From assembly GCA_033763655.1 (NCBI GenBank), contig JANRKD010000011.1:1-64000 (forward strand): a stretch of DNA of 64,000 bases. Reading direction: 5' to 3'. The position numbers and the translations under genes are program-made. The DNA comes from QFOX01 sp033763655 (GTDB taxonomy: Bacteria > Pseudomonadota > Alphaproteobacteria > Rickettsiales > UBA3002). A model generated the notes under the pieces. The model worked only from the letters and a program-made list of their open reading frames with translations. It was not told the origin of the DNA and made no database searches. Positions 14,801-23,027 of the stretch are shown in pieces; within the stretch, counting starts at the first letter, position 1, and each line of letters starts with the position of its first letter.

Positions 14801-16393
14801 ATGGCTATCGTCAAGAACCTTGTGAATATCAATGCTTCCCGCCCATTAACGGCGGACATCTCCTCCCTGAGCGACGCTTTCTACTCGCTGACGCCGCCGT
14901 CGAGCACCATCATCCCGGCGCCGCCGCCGCCGGTAGGTGGCACGGTGATTAACGGCACCGCCGCGACGGAAACCATTTTCGTCGGCACGGCAGATACCAC
15001 CGTTTTTGGCAATGGCGGTCAGGACACGATTTTCGGCAATATCGGCAACGATTATTACGCGCTGGGTAACGACGGCGCGACGGTTTATGCCTGGATGGGC
15101 AACGATACCGTCGTCGGTGGCCGGGGCAATGATTTCATCTCGGGCGACGACGGCAACGACGCCATCTACAGCGCACAGGGCAACGACAGCGTCTTTGGCG
15201 GCTTCGGCAACGATTACCTCGTCACGGGCGCAGGCGACGACTACGCCAACGGCGACGCGGGCGACGACACCCTCTTCGGCAAGGACGGCGATGACCACCT
15301 TATCGGCGGCGAAGGGCATGACGCAATTTTCGGCGGCGCAGGCAATGACCGGCTCGACGGCGACATCGGCAACGATTTCATCGACGGCGGCGACGGAGCG
15401 AACGTCCTCATCGGCGGCAGCGGCAACGATACCATCACCGCCGGCAGCGGCGGCGACCTCTTCTTTGGCGATGCAGGCCACGATTTAATGTATGGCGGCG
15501 CGGGCAACGATACCATCTTCGGCGGCGAATTGAACGGCGACATCGAAGGCGACGACACGATTTACGGCGGGCTGGGCGATGACCACCTCGTCGGCGACTG
15601 GGGCGATGACCTCATCTACGGTGAAGAAGGCAACGACACCCTCTTCGGCGAAGAGGATATGGACACGATCTACGGCGGCGACGGCTACGACTTCATCGGC
15701 GCGGGCAGCGAGGATGACACCGTCTATGGCGGCGGCGGCGACGACACCATCCACGGCGAGCAGGGCAACGACGTCATTCACGGCGAAGCGGGCTGCGACA
15801 CCATCTTCGGCGGCGACGGCAACGACAGCATCTACGCGGGCGGCCACGCGGATTTCGTCCTTGGCGATGACGGCAACGACCTTATCTACGGCGGCGAGGA
15901 CGGCGACACCGTGTTCGGCGGTAACGGCAGCGACACGATTTTCGGTGACGAAGGCCGCGACGTGCTGCATGGCGACAACGGCGACGACATTATCGACGGC
16001 GGCACGGGCGACGGCTGGCTCTACGGCGAGAACGGCAACGACCTGCTGACCGGCGGCGGCAGCGTCGATGTGCTGCGCGGCGGTCAGGGCGAGGATACGC
16101 TCACCGGCGGCGGCGACAGGGATTTCTTCGTGTTCACGAACGATCTGGCCAACATCACCTCGCTGTCGCAGCTTAATTTCGGCCACGACATCGTCACCGA
16201 TTTCCACCACGGGCAGGATATCCTCTCGTTTGAAGGCGGCCTGACCGGCCTCCTGCGTAACTGGAGCGACATCAGCTCGCACTTGAGCGAAGTCAACGGC
16301 AACGCGGTCATCACCTTCAACGCGCAGGCCTCCATCACACTGGTCGGCGTCCATGCCAACGAGCTGACGGCGAGCGATTTCATCATCGATTAG
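14801..16393 (+). CDS. RTX (hemolysin-type calcium-binding) repeat protein
   Basis: 530 aa, very acidic. After a 45-residue N-terminus ending in a Pro run, residues 55-430 consist of nonapeptide repeats of the GGxGxDxUx type (e.g. GGAGNDTIFGG, GGDGNDSIYAG), which form a calcium-bound parallel beta-roll. The last 100 residues (FFVFTNDLANITSLSQ, then a DIVTDFHHGQDILSF motif) resemble the C-terminal module next to type I secretion signals in alphaproteobacteria; there is no N-terminal signal peptide. Likely secreted and perhaps an S-layer- or biofilm-type surface protein. GAGGAG precedes the ATG. No enzyme domain and no transporter genes nearby. Confidence 0.88.
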   Translation: MAIVKNLVNINASRPLTADISSLSDAFYSLTPPSSTIIPAPPPPVGGTVINGTAATETIFVGTADTTVFGNGGQDTIFGNIGNDYYALGNDGATVYAWMGNDTVVGGRGNDFISGDDGNDAIYSAQGNDSVFGGFGNDYLVTGAGDDYANGDAGDDTLFGKDGDDHLIGGEGHDAIFGGAGNDRLDGDIGNDFIDGGDGANVLIGGSGNDTITAGSGGDLFFGDAGHDLMYGGAGNDTIFGGELNGDIEGDDTIYGGLGDDHLVGDWGDDLIYGEEGNDTLFGEEDMDTIYGGDGYDFIGAGSEDDTVYGGGGDDTIHGEQGNDVIHGEAGCDTIFGGDGNDSIYAGGHADFVLGDDGNDLIYGGEDGDTVFGGNGSDTIFGDEGRDVLHGDNGDDIIDGGTGDGWLYGENGNDLLTGGGSVDVLRGGQGEDTLTGGGDRDFFVFTNDLANITSLSQLNFGHDIVTDFHHGQDILSFEGGLTGLLRNWSDISSHLSEVNGNAVITFNAQASITLVGVHANELTASDFIID

Positions 16394-16802
16394 AGGCGAG
16401 AATCGAGAGGCGAGTGGTTAGAGGCGAGTAGTAAAAAAGTGTGTGGCCCAACCACAGCCAACAAGCGCCCAACCTCACCACGTGTCATGCTGAACGTGTT
16501 TCAGCATCCATCATGGCGCGTCCACGTCGCGAGATTCTCGCTAAAGAAGCTGGATGCCAGCGTAAAGCTGGCATGACAATGGATAGAGAGGCGGCCAATG
16601 GCAGCCAACCCGCCCCAACCACCACTTGTCATCAAGTCCTCGCGCCACCCCACTCCTCAGAAACCCGGTTCTTTCTCTGGCTGCGCCTGCGCTAAAAATT
16701 GCGCCATTGCTTTCGCCCAAAGGCCTGCTATAGGCGTATCCGCCCCGTTTTGATTGTGCGGGCAGGCAAAAAGTCGCAACCCCATCAGCAGAGCCAGAAC
16801 CC
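16394..16802. other. 409-base intergenic gap with dispersed repeats
   Basis: Begins with GAGGCGAG-type short direct repeats (16392-16430). It then has a partial copy of the 34.7/56.2-kb composite repeat (GTAGTAAAAAAGTG, 16428-16456), the 97-base repeat A (16483-16579) and a second TGTCAT-rich stretch. The last 120 bases should contain the promoter of the RimB-RimK gene; no clear -35/-10 was identified. No coding potential. Confidence 0.7.
16483..16579 (+). repeat. Dispersed repeat A, copy 1
   Basis: 97 bases matching 34615-34710 in inverse orientation. Both ends are conserved and each forms a hairpin (GCTGAA-CGTGT-TTCAGC and GCCAGC-GTAAA-GCTGGC), while the middle is diverged. It has TGTCATGC at one end and GCATGACAA at the other, so the ends are themselves inverted. 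Looks like a non-autonomous REP/MITE-type element. Confidence 0.75.
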
Positions 16803-18194
16803 ATGCTTATCACCCAGAAGCTGATTATCGGCAAAGAAGAATGGTGCGGCCTGCCTGACCTGCATCTGCCCGCCATCAAGGCGCGGATTGATTCAGGCGC
16901 CCGCACCAGCGCGCTGCATGCGGAGAACATCGAAATCTTCTCGTCGCGCGGCGAAAAATGGGTGCGCTTCGATGTCAACCCCATCCAGAAAGACCGCAAA
17001 ATCACCGTGCATTGCCGCGCGCCGCTGGTCGATGAGCGCGACGTCAAATCCTCCTCGGGCCATACCGAGCGCCGGGCCGTTATCGAAACCACGGTGCGGC
17101 TTGGCAATGTCGCGCAGAGCATCCAGCTCACCCTCACCAACCGCGATGCGCTGGGCTACCGCATGCTGCTCGGGCGCGAGGCGATGCAGGGCCGCATGCT
17201 GATCGACCCTGAAAAATCCTTCACCCAGGGCATGCATTCCGAGATCGAGGCCCGCCAGTTCTACCGCGAAGATGCCATTGCCACCCCGGGCAGCGGCCTC
17301 AAAATCGCCGTCCTTGCCTCCGACCGCGAACTTTACTCGAACAAGCGCATCATGGATGCCGGGCGCGAGCGCGGCCACACCATGCGCTTTGTCAATATCC
17401 AGCATTGCTACATGAATGTCAGCATGGACGACCCCGAAATCCACTACCGGGGCGGCGAGATCTTAAGCCAGTTCGATGCGGTTATCCCGCGCATCCGCCC
17501 GGCCATCACCTTCTATGGCTGCGCGGTGCTGCGCCAGTTCGAAATCTCGAAGGCCTATTGCCTGAACGGCGCGGTGGGCATCACCCGCAGCCGCGACAAG
17601 CTGCGCACCCTGCAGATGCTGGCGCAGAAATCCATCCCCATGCCGGTGACCTCGTTCGCCAATTCGCCGCAGGAAACCTCGGAGCTGATTAAAATGGTCG
17701 GCGGCGCGCCGGTGGTGGTCAAGCTGCTGGAGGGGACGCAGGGTGTCGGCGTGGTGCTGGCGGAAACCACCAAGGCCGCCGAGGCGCTCATCAACGCCTT
17801 CAAATCCCTCAAGGCCAACATTCTGGTGCAGGAATTTGTCAAGGAAGCCGAAGGCAAGGACATACGCTGCTTTGTCATCGACGATAAAGTCGTGGCCTCC
17901 ATGCAGCGCATCGCCCCGGCGGGGGATTTCCGCGCCAACATCCACCGTGGCGGGGCGGCGACCGAGGTCAAAATCACCGCCGAGGAGCGCCGGATTGCCA
18001 TTCAGTCGGCGAAAATCGTCGGGCTGAAAGTGGCGGGGGTCGATATTATCCGCTCCGCCTCCGGCCCGAAAGTGCTGGAAATCAACTCATCCCCAGGGCT
18101 GGAGGGCATCGAATCGACCACCGGGCAGGACATCGCCGGGCAGATGATCGAGTGCATCGAACGCGCCGTCGCGCGCAAACGGGCGAAGAAATAA
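16803..18194 (+). CDS. RimB-RimK fusion: retropepsin-like protease plus ATP-grasp glutamate ligase
   Basis: 463 aa, two domains. Residues 1-145 match the RimB/'ATP-dependent zinc protease' family (IGKEEWCGLPDLHLPAIKARI) with an aspartyl-protease-like motif D30-S-G-A. Residues 165-460 are a RimK-type ATP-grasp ligase (start LKIAVLASDRELYSN; ATP site GGAPVVVKLLEGTQGVGVVL; metal-binding VLEINSSPGLEG). RimK adds glutamates to the C-terminus of ribosomal protein S6 or makes poly-glutamate; RimB trims them. In Pseudomonas these are separate proteins, so the fusion links writer and eraser. Possible S6 or peptide modification; monocistronic. Confidence 0.85.
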   Translation: MLITQKLIIGKEEWCGLPDLHLPAIKARIDSGARTSALHAENIEIFSSRGEKWVRFDVNPIQKDRKITVHCRAPLVDERDVKSSSGHTERRAVIETTVRLGNVAQSIQLTLTNRDALGYRMLLGREAMQGRMLIDPEKSFTQGMHSEIEARQFYREDAIATPGSGLKIAVLASDRELYSNKRIMDAGRERGHTMRFVNIQHCYMNVSMDDPEIHYRGGEILSQFDAVIPRIRPAITFYGCAVLRQFEISKAYCLNGAVGITRSRDKLRTLQMLAQKSIPMPVTSFANSPQETSELIKMVGGAPVVVKLLEGTQGVGVVLAETTKAAEALINAFKSLKANILVQEFVKEAEGKDIRCFVIDDKVVASMQRIAPAGDFRANIHRGGAATEVKITAEERRIAIQSAKIVGLKVAGVDIIRSASGPKVLEINSSPGLEGIESTTGQDIAGQMIECIERAVARKRAKK

Positions 18195-18255
18195 TCCGCC
18201 GCCGTTCAGGCTACACCGCCGCATTTGTCATCCCGAAAAACAGGCGCGCGAGCAG

Positions 18256-19671
18256 CTACACCGCCGCTTCCGCCATTCGCTGCTGCTCTTCCACCCGCTT
18301 AGGCATGGCGGGCTCGACACTCGCGTACGATACTGTGGTCTGGGGGAAATCGTCACTCAAGGCATTACTACCTGCGGCAGAAAAAACATCGCTATGACGC
18401 GCAGGATGCTGTTTAGTAGCATGCGCTTTCTCGCGTGCTTTTTCCTGAACTTCGGAACGCTTTCTCTTTTGGTCTATGATGACTGCGCGACCATCATCCA
18501 AATCAACCTTCTGTGCGCCCCCAATAAGTGACGCAACAACGTTCTTAAACTGAAACACCCCCTGCGCACCAAAATAATACTTGGCATTCGGATCTCCCCA
18601 ACCTTCTTTATTGGGAAATCGCTCTTTAATGTTCATCGGCAACACAAGCAAACGACCAAATTGGTATTTACCATAGTTGGTCCATCCCTGCTGGTTATCA
18701 AGACCAAGCAAAAGTTGACTGCCAGCAAACGTAGTAATAGCGCCGCCGGCAGCCTGCCATGGATTGAAATCGTATTTTGCCAGATTGCCGAGAACCCTCG
18801 GCTGTCGGAATCCAGCCAAAACCGAGAAAAGTCCCGTCAGCGTCATGCCTATACCTGAGAACTCGCGCTTCCCATCGCCAATATGATGATCTTCTCCCGG
18901 CGAAGTGAACTTCTGTAGTATCCGTAACGGTGCCGTGATAGGAAACATCAGCCCTTTCCCCACGCGATATCCAACATATCCAAGCGGATGCTCTGTCCGC
19001 ATCAGGGCCATTTTCTCGGTAACTTCCGGGTTGTCTTTTTCGTCAGGGAACGCCGCAGCAATCGCCATAGATGTCATGCCTGCGAAACCCGAACGTGCCG
19101 ACCAGCGATTTGAAAGCTTGCCATCCCGGGCAAAATCAATTCGAGCCGCCTCCTCGAGATCGACAAAACGTTTAAGCTCTCTGCCAATATATTTCGGATT
19201 GAGCAACTGCTTGTAATCAACGCGGAACGCCGACTTTTTAAAAACCCCTTCCACCACATTGATAGGCGGGTAAACAAAAGCCTTCCATGTGCCACGGTGC
19301 TCATCTTTAACGAATTTATTAACCCCGCTTGATTTGAAGTAAAGGGCTTCACCCACCAATTGCGTCATTCCAATCGCATTGGAGGAGTGATTAACGACAA
19401 TCCCCGGCAGAACACTGAGCGCCTTAAATCGTAACGCGGAGGAAAAATCATTAAAATTGAATAGCATTGAGGCAAGCCCCGGAGGTACCGTCTTGCCAAA
19501 CACTTTTATGGGTTTCGAGCGATCTGCCTTAGAAGGTTCCGCAAGAATCAACTCTGGATCAATCGCCTTACCCTTTGCTGTGGGTGCATTCTGATCAACC
19601 TTCTCCTGCGCCGTTTCGGACGCAACAGGCTCGCTTGCCGTATCTTCCTGCATATCGTGGGTCGAGTTCAT
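18256..19671 (-). CDS. Orphan protein, 471 aa, function unknown
   Basis: Not recognised. ATG preceded by AGGAAGG. Residues 1-60 are acidic and disordered. The central region has several moderately hydrophobic Gly-rich segments (ARSGFAGMTSMAIAAAF, GIGMTLTGLFSVLAGF, AAGGAITTFAGSQLLLG) that might insert into or lie on a membrane. The C-terminal 90 residues are very basic then Ser/Ala-rich. Noticeably more AT-rich than its neighbours, which suggests a lineage-specific or acquired gene. Convergent with the RimB-RimK gene; a 13-base direct repeat (GCTACACCGCCGC at 18210 and 18255) spans the junction. Confidence 0.65.
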   Translation of the reverse strand: MNSTHDMQEDTASEPVASETAQEKVDQNAPTAKGKAIDPELILAEPSKADRSKPIKVFGKTVPPGLASMLFNFNDFSSALRFKALSVLPGIVVNHSSNAIGMTQLVGEALYFKSSGVNKFVKDEHRGTWKAFVYPPINVVEGVFKKSAFRVDYKQLLNPKYIGRELKRFVDLEEAARIDFARDGKLSNRWSARSGFAGMTSMAIAAAFPDEKDNPEVTEKMALMRTEHPLGYVGYRVGKGLMFPITAPLRILQKFTSPGEDHHIGDGKREFSGIGMTLTGLFSVLAGFRQPRVLGNLAKYDFNPWQAAGGAITTFAGSQLLLGLDNQQGWTNYGKYQFGRLLVLPMNIKERFPNKEGWGDPNAKYYFGAQGVFQFKNVVASLIGGAQKVDLDDGRAVIIDQKRKRSEVQEKAREKAHATKQHPARHSDVFSAAGSNALSDDFPQTTVSYASVEPAMPKRVEEQQRMAEAAV

Positions 19672-19894
19672 ACCTTCCTACTCTGACATAACCATGTGAC
19701 AGCCATATGACAAAACCCTGAAAAAATGCGTTTTCTTTGTGTTTTTGTGTATTTATTTTTGCCTGTTTTTGTACCCTGCATCCACTATAGCCGCCGCAGC
19801 GCAGCATTGTGTGACGGTTTGATGAAGATTAACATGACGGATATTTTATATACGCCCACTTGTCAGCATGTCGGAAACTGGTTAGAAACGCCCC

Positions 19895-20620
19895 ATGGCT
19901 TGCGAAAATTATACCCCCACGACCATCCGCATCCTTGTCGTCGAGGACGACAAGGAGGTGAACGCCTATATCGGCAAATCCCTGCGTGATCAGGGCTATG
20001 TCGTCGAAACCGCCCATTCGGGCAGTGAGGGCCTCGCTCTGGCGGAGAAAAACAGCTACGAGCTGCTGCTGCTCGACCGCATGCTGCCCGATATTGACGG
20101 GCTTGAAATCCTGAAACGCCTGCGCGACGCCAACATGTGCACTCCGGTACTCATCCTGAGCGCGCTGGGCAATGTCGATGACCGCGTCGAGGGCCTGAAA
20201 TCCGGCGGCGACGACTACCTCGTGAAACCCTTCGCCCTGATTGAACTGCTGGCACGTATCGAAGCACTGGTGCGACGTGGGCAACCCAGTACCCATAGCG
20301 ACATTATCCTGCAGGCCAACGGTATCGCGGTCGATCTGCTGGCGCGCACCGTCACTCGCGATGGCGAGGAAATCGCCCTGCAGGCGCGCGAGTTCAAACT
20401 GCTCGAATTTTTACTGCGCAATAAAAACCAGATTGTCACCCGCACCATGCTGCTCGAACATGTCTGGAATTACCATTTCGACCCGCAAACCAACGTGATT
20501 GATGTGCATATCTCGCGCCTGCGCCAGAAAATTGACGCCGACCCCAGCCGCTCGCGCATCAAAACCGTGCGCGGTGAGGGCTATATTATCGAGGACGTCG
20601 AGCAGGAAGAAGTGGCCTGA
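19895..20620 (+). CDS. OmpR/PhoB-family response regulator
   Basis: 241 aa. Receiver domain 12-125: acidic pair in VVEDDKE, phospho-acceptor D61 (LLLLDRMLPD), Lys111 in DYLVKPF. Winged-helix DNA-binding domain 140-235 (LQAREFKLLEFLLRNKNQIVTRTMLLEHVW; VDVHISRLRQKID). About 13 extra residues precede the first beta strand; the only ATG in place is used. It precedes its cognate kinase gene by 108 bases. Resembles TctD/QseB-type regulators; the signal is unknown. Confidence 0.9.
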   Translation: MACENYTPTTIRILVVEDDKEVNAYIGKSLRDQGYVVETAHSGSEGLALAEKNSYELLLLDRMLPDIDGLEILKRLRDANMCTPVLILSALGNVDDRVEGLKSGGDDYLVKPFALIELLARIEALVRRGQPSTHSDIILQANGIAVDLLARTVTRDGEEIALQAREFKLLEFLLRNKNQIVTRTMLLEHVWNYHFDPQTNVIDVHISRLRQKIDADPSRSRIKTVRGEGYIIEDVEQEEVA

Positions 20621-20728
20621 CCCGGCGCAGCTTCATTTTTAACTTCAAAACCTCCATTTAACCGACGGTAATTTCAGGTTATCAACTCAATCATTGAGCC
20701 ATCGGCGCTTCGGGAGTACCCCATCAGC

Positions 20729-21772
20729 ATGACCCTGCGCATCCACCCGTTCCAGGCCTCTTCGACCAAACTCGCCGCCGCCTTTTCGGGCTTGCTGGCG
20801 TTCGCCTTTTTTCTGCTCGCCTGCGAAATCTACGCCATCACGCATGGCGCGGCGCTCAACATACCTTTCACGCTGGTGGTACTGGCCATCATCGCGCTGA
20901 CTTCGCTCGGCCTGTTTGTCATCAGTTTTTATGTCACGCGGCGCATCAACGCTATTGCCGCCACCGCCCATGCCATCATGGCCACGCGCGATTTGTCGCA
21001 ACGCATTCCCATCGCTTCGCATTGGGATGATTTCAGCAAACTTTCGGGCAACCTCAACCTGATGCTGGCCGATATCGAGCAGCTCGTTGCCAGCGTCAAA
21101 CAGGTGTCGGATAACATCGCCCATGATTTGCGCACGCCCCTCACCCGCATGCGCAACCGCATCGAGTATCTGCGCACCGGCGAGGCGGGCAGTATCACCG
21201 CCGAGGATTTGACCGGCCTCAGCCGCGAATGCGACGGGCTGCTCGCCACCTTCAATGCCCTGCTGCGCATCGCCACGATTGAAGCGCGGCGGCACCCCAT
21301 CCCGTTTGCGGCAGTCAATCTGGCGAATATCCTTCATGATGTGGGCGAGCTGTATGAGCCGCTGGCCGGCGAAAAATCCATCCATTTCACCTGCCGCGCC
21401 GACCCCGTGACCCTCATGGGCGACAAGGACATGCTGTTTCAGGCCTTCGCCAACCTTCTCGACAATGCCATCAAATACACCCCGCAGGGCGGGGCTGTCA
21501 GCGCGACCCTCGTCCGGCACGCGGGCGGCAGCGCCACCCTCACGCTGACCGATACAGGCCCGGGCATCCCCGACAGTCATAAACCCAATGTTTTTCGCCG
21601 CTTCTACCGGGTGGATGCCTGCCGGAACCAGCCGGGTTCGGGCCTTGGGTTAAGCCTCGTCATGGCCGTGGTGGCCTCGCACCATGGGCGCATCCGCCTG
21701 AGCGACCATGCGCAAGGCGGTCTGTGTGTCACGGTGACATTTCAGGCACCGCCGACAATTTCTCCGGCTTAA
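20729..21772 (+). CDS. Sensor histidine kinase
   Basis: 347 aa. Two membrane helices (about 15-38 and 47-68) with a periplasmic loop of only some 10 residues, so sensing is probably within the membrane. HAMP follows, then the dimerisation helix with phospho-His132 (NIAHDLRTPLTR) and a full ATPase domain (FANLLDNAIKYTP, DTGPGIP, GSGLGLSLV). Partner of the regulator upstream. Similar in layout to the kinases of intramembrane-sensing pairs. Its stop overlaps the convergent dedA gene by 4 bases. Confidence 0.9.
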   Translation: MTLRIHPFQASSTKLAAAFSGLLAFAFFLLACEIYAITHGAALNIPFTLVVLAIIALTSLGLFVISFYVTRRINAIAATAHAIMATRDLSQRIPIASHWDDFSKLSGNLNLMLADIEQLVASVKQVSDNIAHDLRTPLTRMRNRIEYLRTGEAGSITAEDLTGLSRECDGLLATFNALLRIATIEARRHPIPFAAVNLANILHDVGELYEPLAGEKSIHFTCRADPVTLMGDKDMLFQAFANLLDNAIKYTPQGGAVSATLVRHAGGSATLTLTDTGPGIPDSHKPNVFRRFYRVDACRNQPGSGLGLSLVMAVVASHHGRIRLSDHAQGGLCVTVTFQAPPTISPA

Positions 21773-22410
21773 AGCGATCCGTTGCGGCGCGCGCGGCGTT
21801 TGCAGTGCCATGTATAAACCGCCAGCAGCACCAGCACGAACAGGAAAATGCCGCCTTTAATCATCGGCAGGTAGGTCACCATCAGCGCCTTGTTCTGGCC
21901 GATATAATACCCAAGCGCGATCAGGGTGCTCATCCACAACGCCCCGCCCAGCGCGGTGTAGAGGAGGAAAGTGCGCCGATCCATCTGCGCCAGCCCGGCG
22001 GGAAACGAAATATAATGCCGGATGCCCGGAATCAGCCGCCCGATAAAGGTCGACACCGCCCCATGCCGGGCAAAAAACCGCTCCAGCTTGAGGAGTTTTT
22101 CGGGCGTCATCAGGAAGTATTTTCCGTAGCGTAAAAACAAGCCGCGCCCGAAATGCCGCGCAATCCAGTAGTTGAAATACGCGCCGCCGATCGTGCCGAT
22201 AATGCTGGCTATCAGGGTGCCAAGCAGCGGCAGTTTGCCCTGCTGAACCAGATAACCTGCCGGGATCATCGTGATTTCCGACGGAATCGGCATGAAAGTG
22301 GATTCAAGAAAGGTCATGATGAAAATGCCGAGCACACCAAGATGCTCAACAAACGCCACCAACCATTGAACGATTGCGTCAAACCATGCGGCCAAAGCTT
22401 CCAAAATCAC
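21769..22410 (-). CDS. DedA-family membrane protein
   Basis: 213 aa from GTG 22410, preceded by AAAGGA; an upstream extension would translate an Arg/Ser/Cys-rich non-membrane leader. Family signs: FLESTFMPIPSEITMIPAGYLV, then GAYFNYWIARHFGRGL, FIGRLIPGIRHYISFPAGLAQM, and four to five membrane helices. DedA proteins act in undecaprenyl-phosphate or phospholipid recycling across the inner membrane and in envelope homeostasis. The Arg-x-x-Pro-x-x-Arg motif is intact. Confidence 0.88.
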   Translation of the reverse strand: MILEALAAWFDAIVQWLVAFVEHLGVLGIFIMTFLESTFMPIPSEITMIPAGYLVQQGKLPLLGTLIASIIGTIGGAYFNYWIARHFGRGLFLRYGKYFLMTPEKLLKLERFFARHGAVSTFIGRLIPGIRHYISFPAGLAQMDRRTFLLYTALGGALWMSTLIALGYYIGQNKALMVTYLPMIKGGIFLFVLVLLAVYTWHCKRRARRNGSL

Positions 22411-22456
22411 CGATCCTTTTCGTGCGCCATCTAGATGGGTCAAGCCCTGACCGATG

Positions 22457-22879
22457 TCAAGCAGTTGCCGCCGCCGCCCAGTTAAAGGTGACGGGCACCG
22501 CAATGTCGGGGTGCAGGCTATAATGTACAGGACAGTGTTTCGCTGCGTCGATGAAGTGCTGCCGCTGCGCGTCATCGAGTGCCAATGGCACAGTAATTTC
22601 GACTGCCAGCCTGCCAATGCGACGCACAGGCGCCTTCACCATTTCCTTGGTGACCGTGACGCTCGCCCCGCGCAGATCAAGCGCCAGCTTACGGGCGGTA
22701 ATTCCCATAATCGTCAGCATGCAGCTGCCAAGCGCGGTGGCCACAAGATCGGTAGGCGAAAAGCTCTCACCCTGGCCGTGGTTATCTTTCGGTGCATCCG
22801 TCACCAGCACCGTCCCCGAGGGCATATGGGTCGCCGCGCAGCGCAACTCCCCCTGATACGCGATATGTATTTCAACCAT
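22457..22879 (-). CDS. OsmC/Ohr-family peroxiredoxin-like protein
   Basis: 140 aa from ATG 22879, with GGGGAGG 6 bases upstream. The two redox cysteines of the family are present, in ATALGSCMLTIMG and in AAKHCPVHYSL, along with the GESFSPTDLV segment before the first. Members reduce organic hydroperoxides in the cytoplasm. It looks like the YhfA/OsmC subgroup rather than Ohr by the CPVHYSL motif. It lies 46 bases upstream of dedA on the same strand. Confidence 0.9.
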   Translation of the reverse strand: MVEIHIAYQGELRCAATHMPSGTVLVTDAPKDNHGQGESFSPTDLVATALGSCMLTIMGITARKLALDLRGASVTVTKEMVKAPVRRIGRLAVEITVPLALDDAQRQHFIDAAKHCPVHYSLHPDIAVPVTFNWAAAATA

Positions 22880-23027
22880 CGAACGCCTCCCCTGTTCGCC
22901 AAGTTTCATATGCAGGATAACGCCGCAAAGCAAGCGCCCGCGCAAAAACAGCCACAACAAGGGTTGACCTTGCGCCCCGCCGCCACTAGGTTGCGCCACT
23001 TTTTATCACCCCCTACCATAGGGCATC

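Noticed and set aside
15000..16130. Regular short repeats that could suggest a CRISPR array
   Set aside because: They are in-frame nonapeptide coding repeats of about 27 bases with no spacer structure.
14846..16354. Two long minus-strand frames (211 and 289 codons) opposite the RTX gene
   Set aside because: They are Val/Ala/Asp repeats that mirror the nonapeptide repeats and have no ribosome site.
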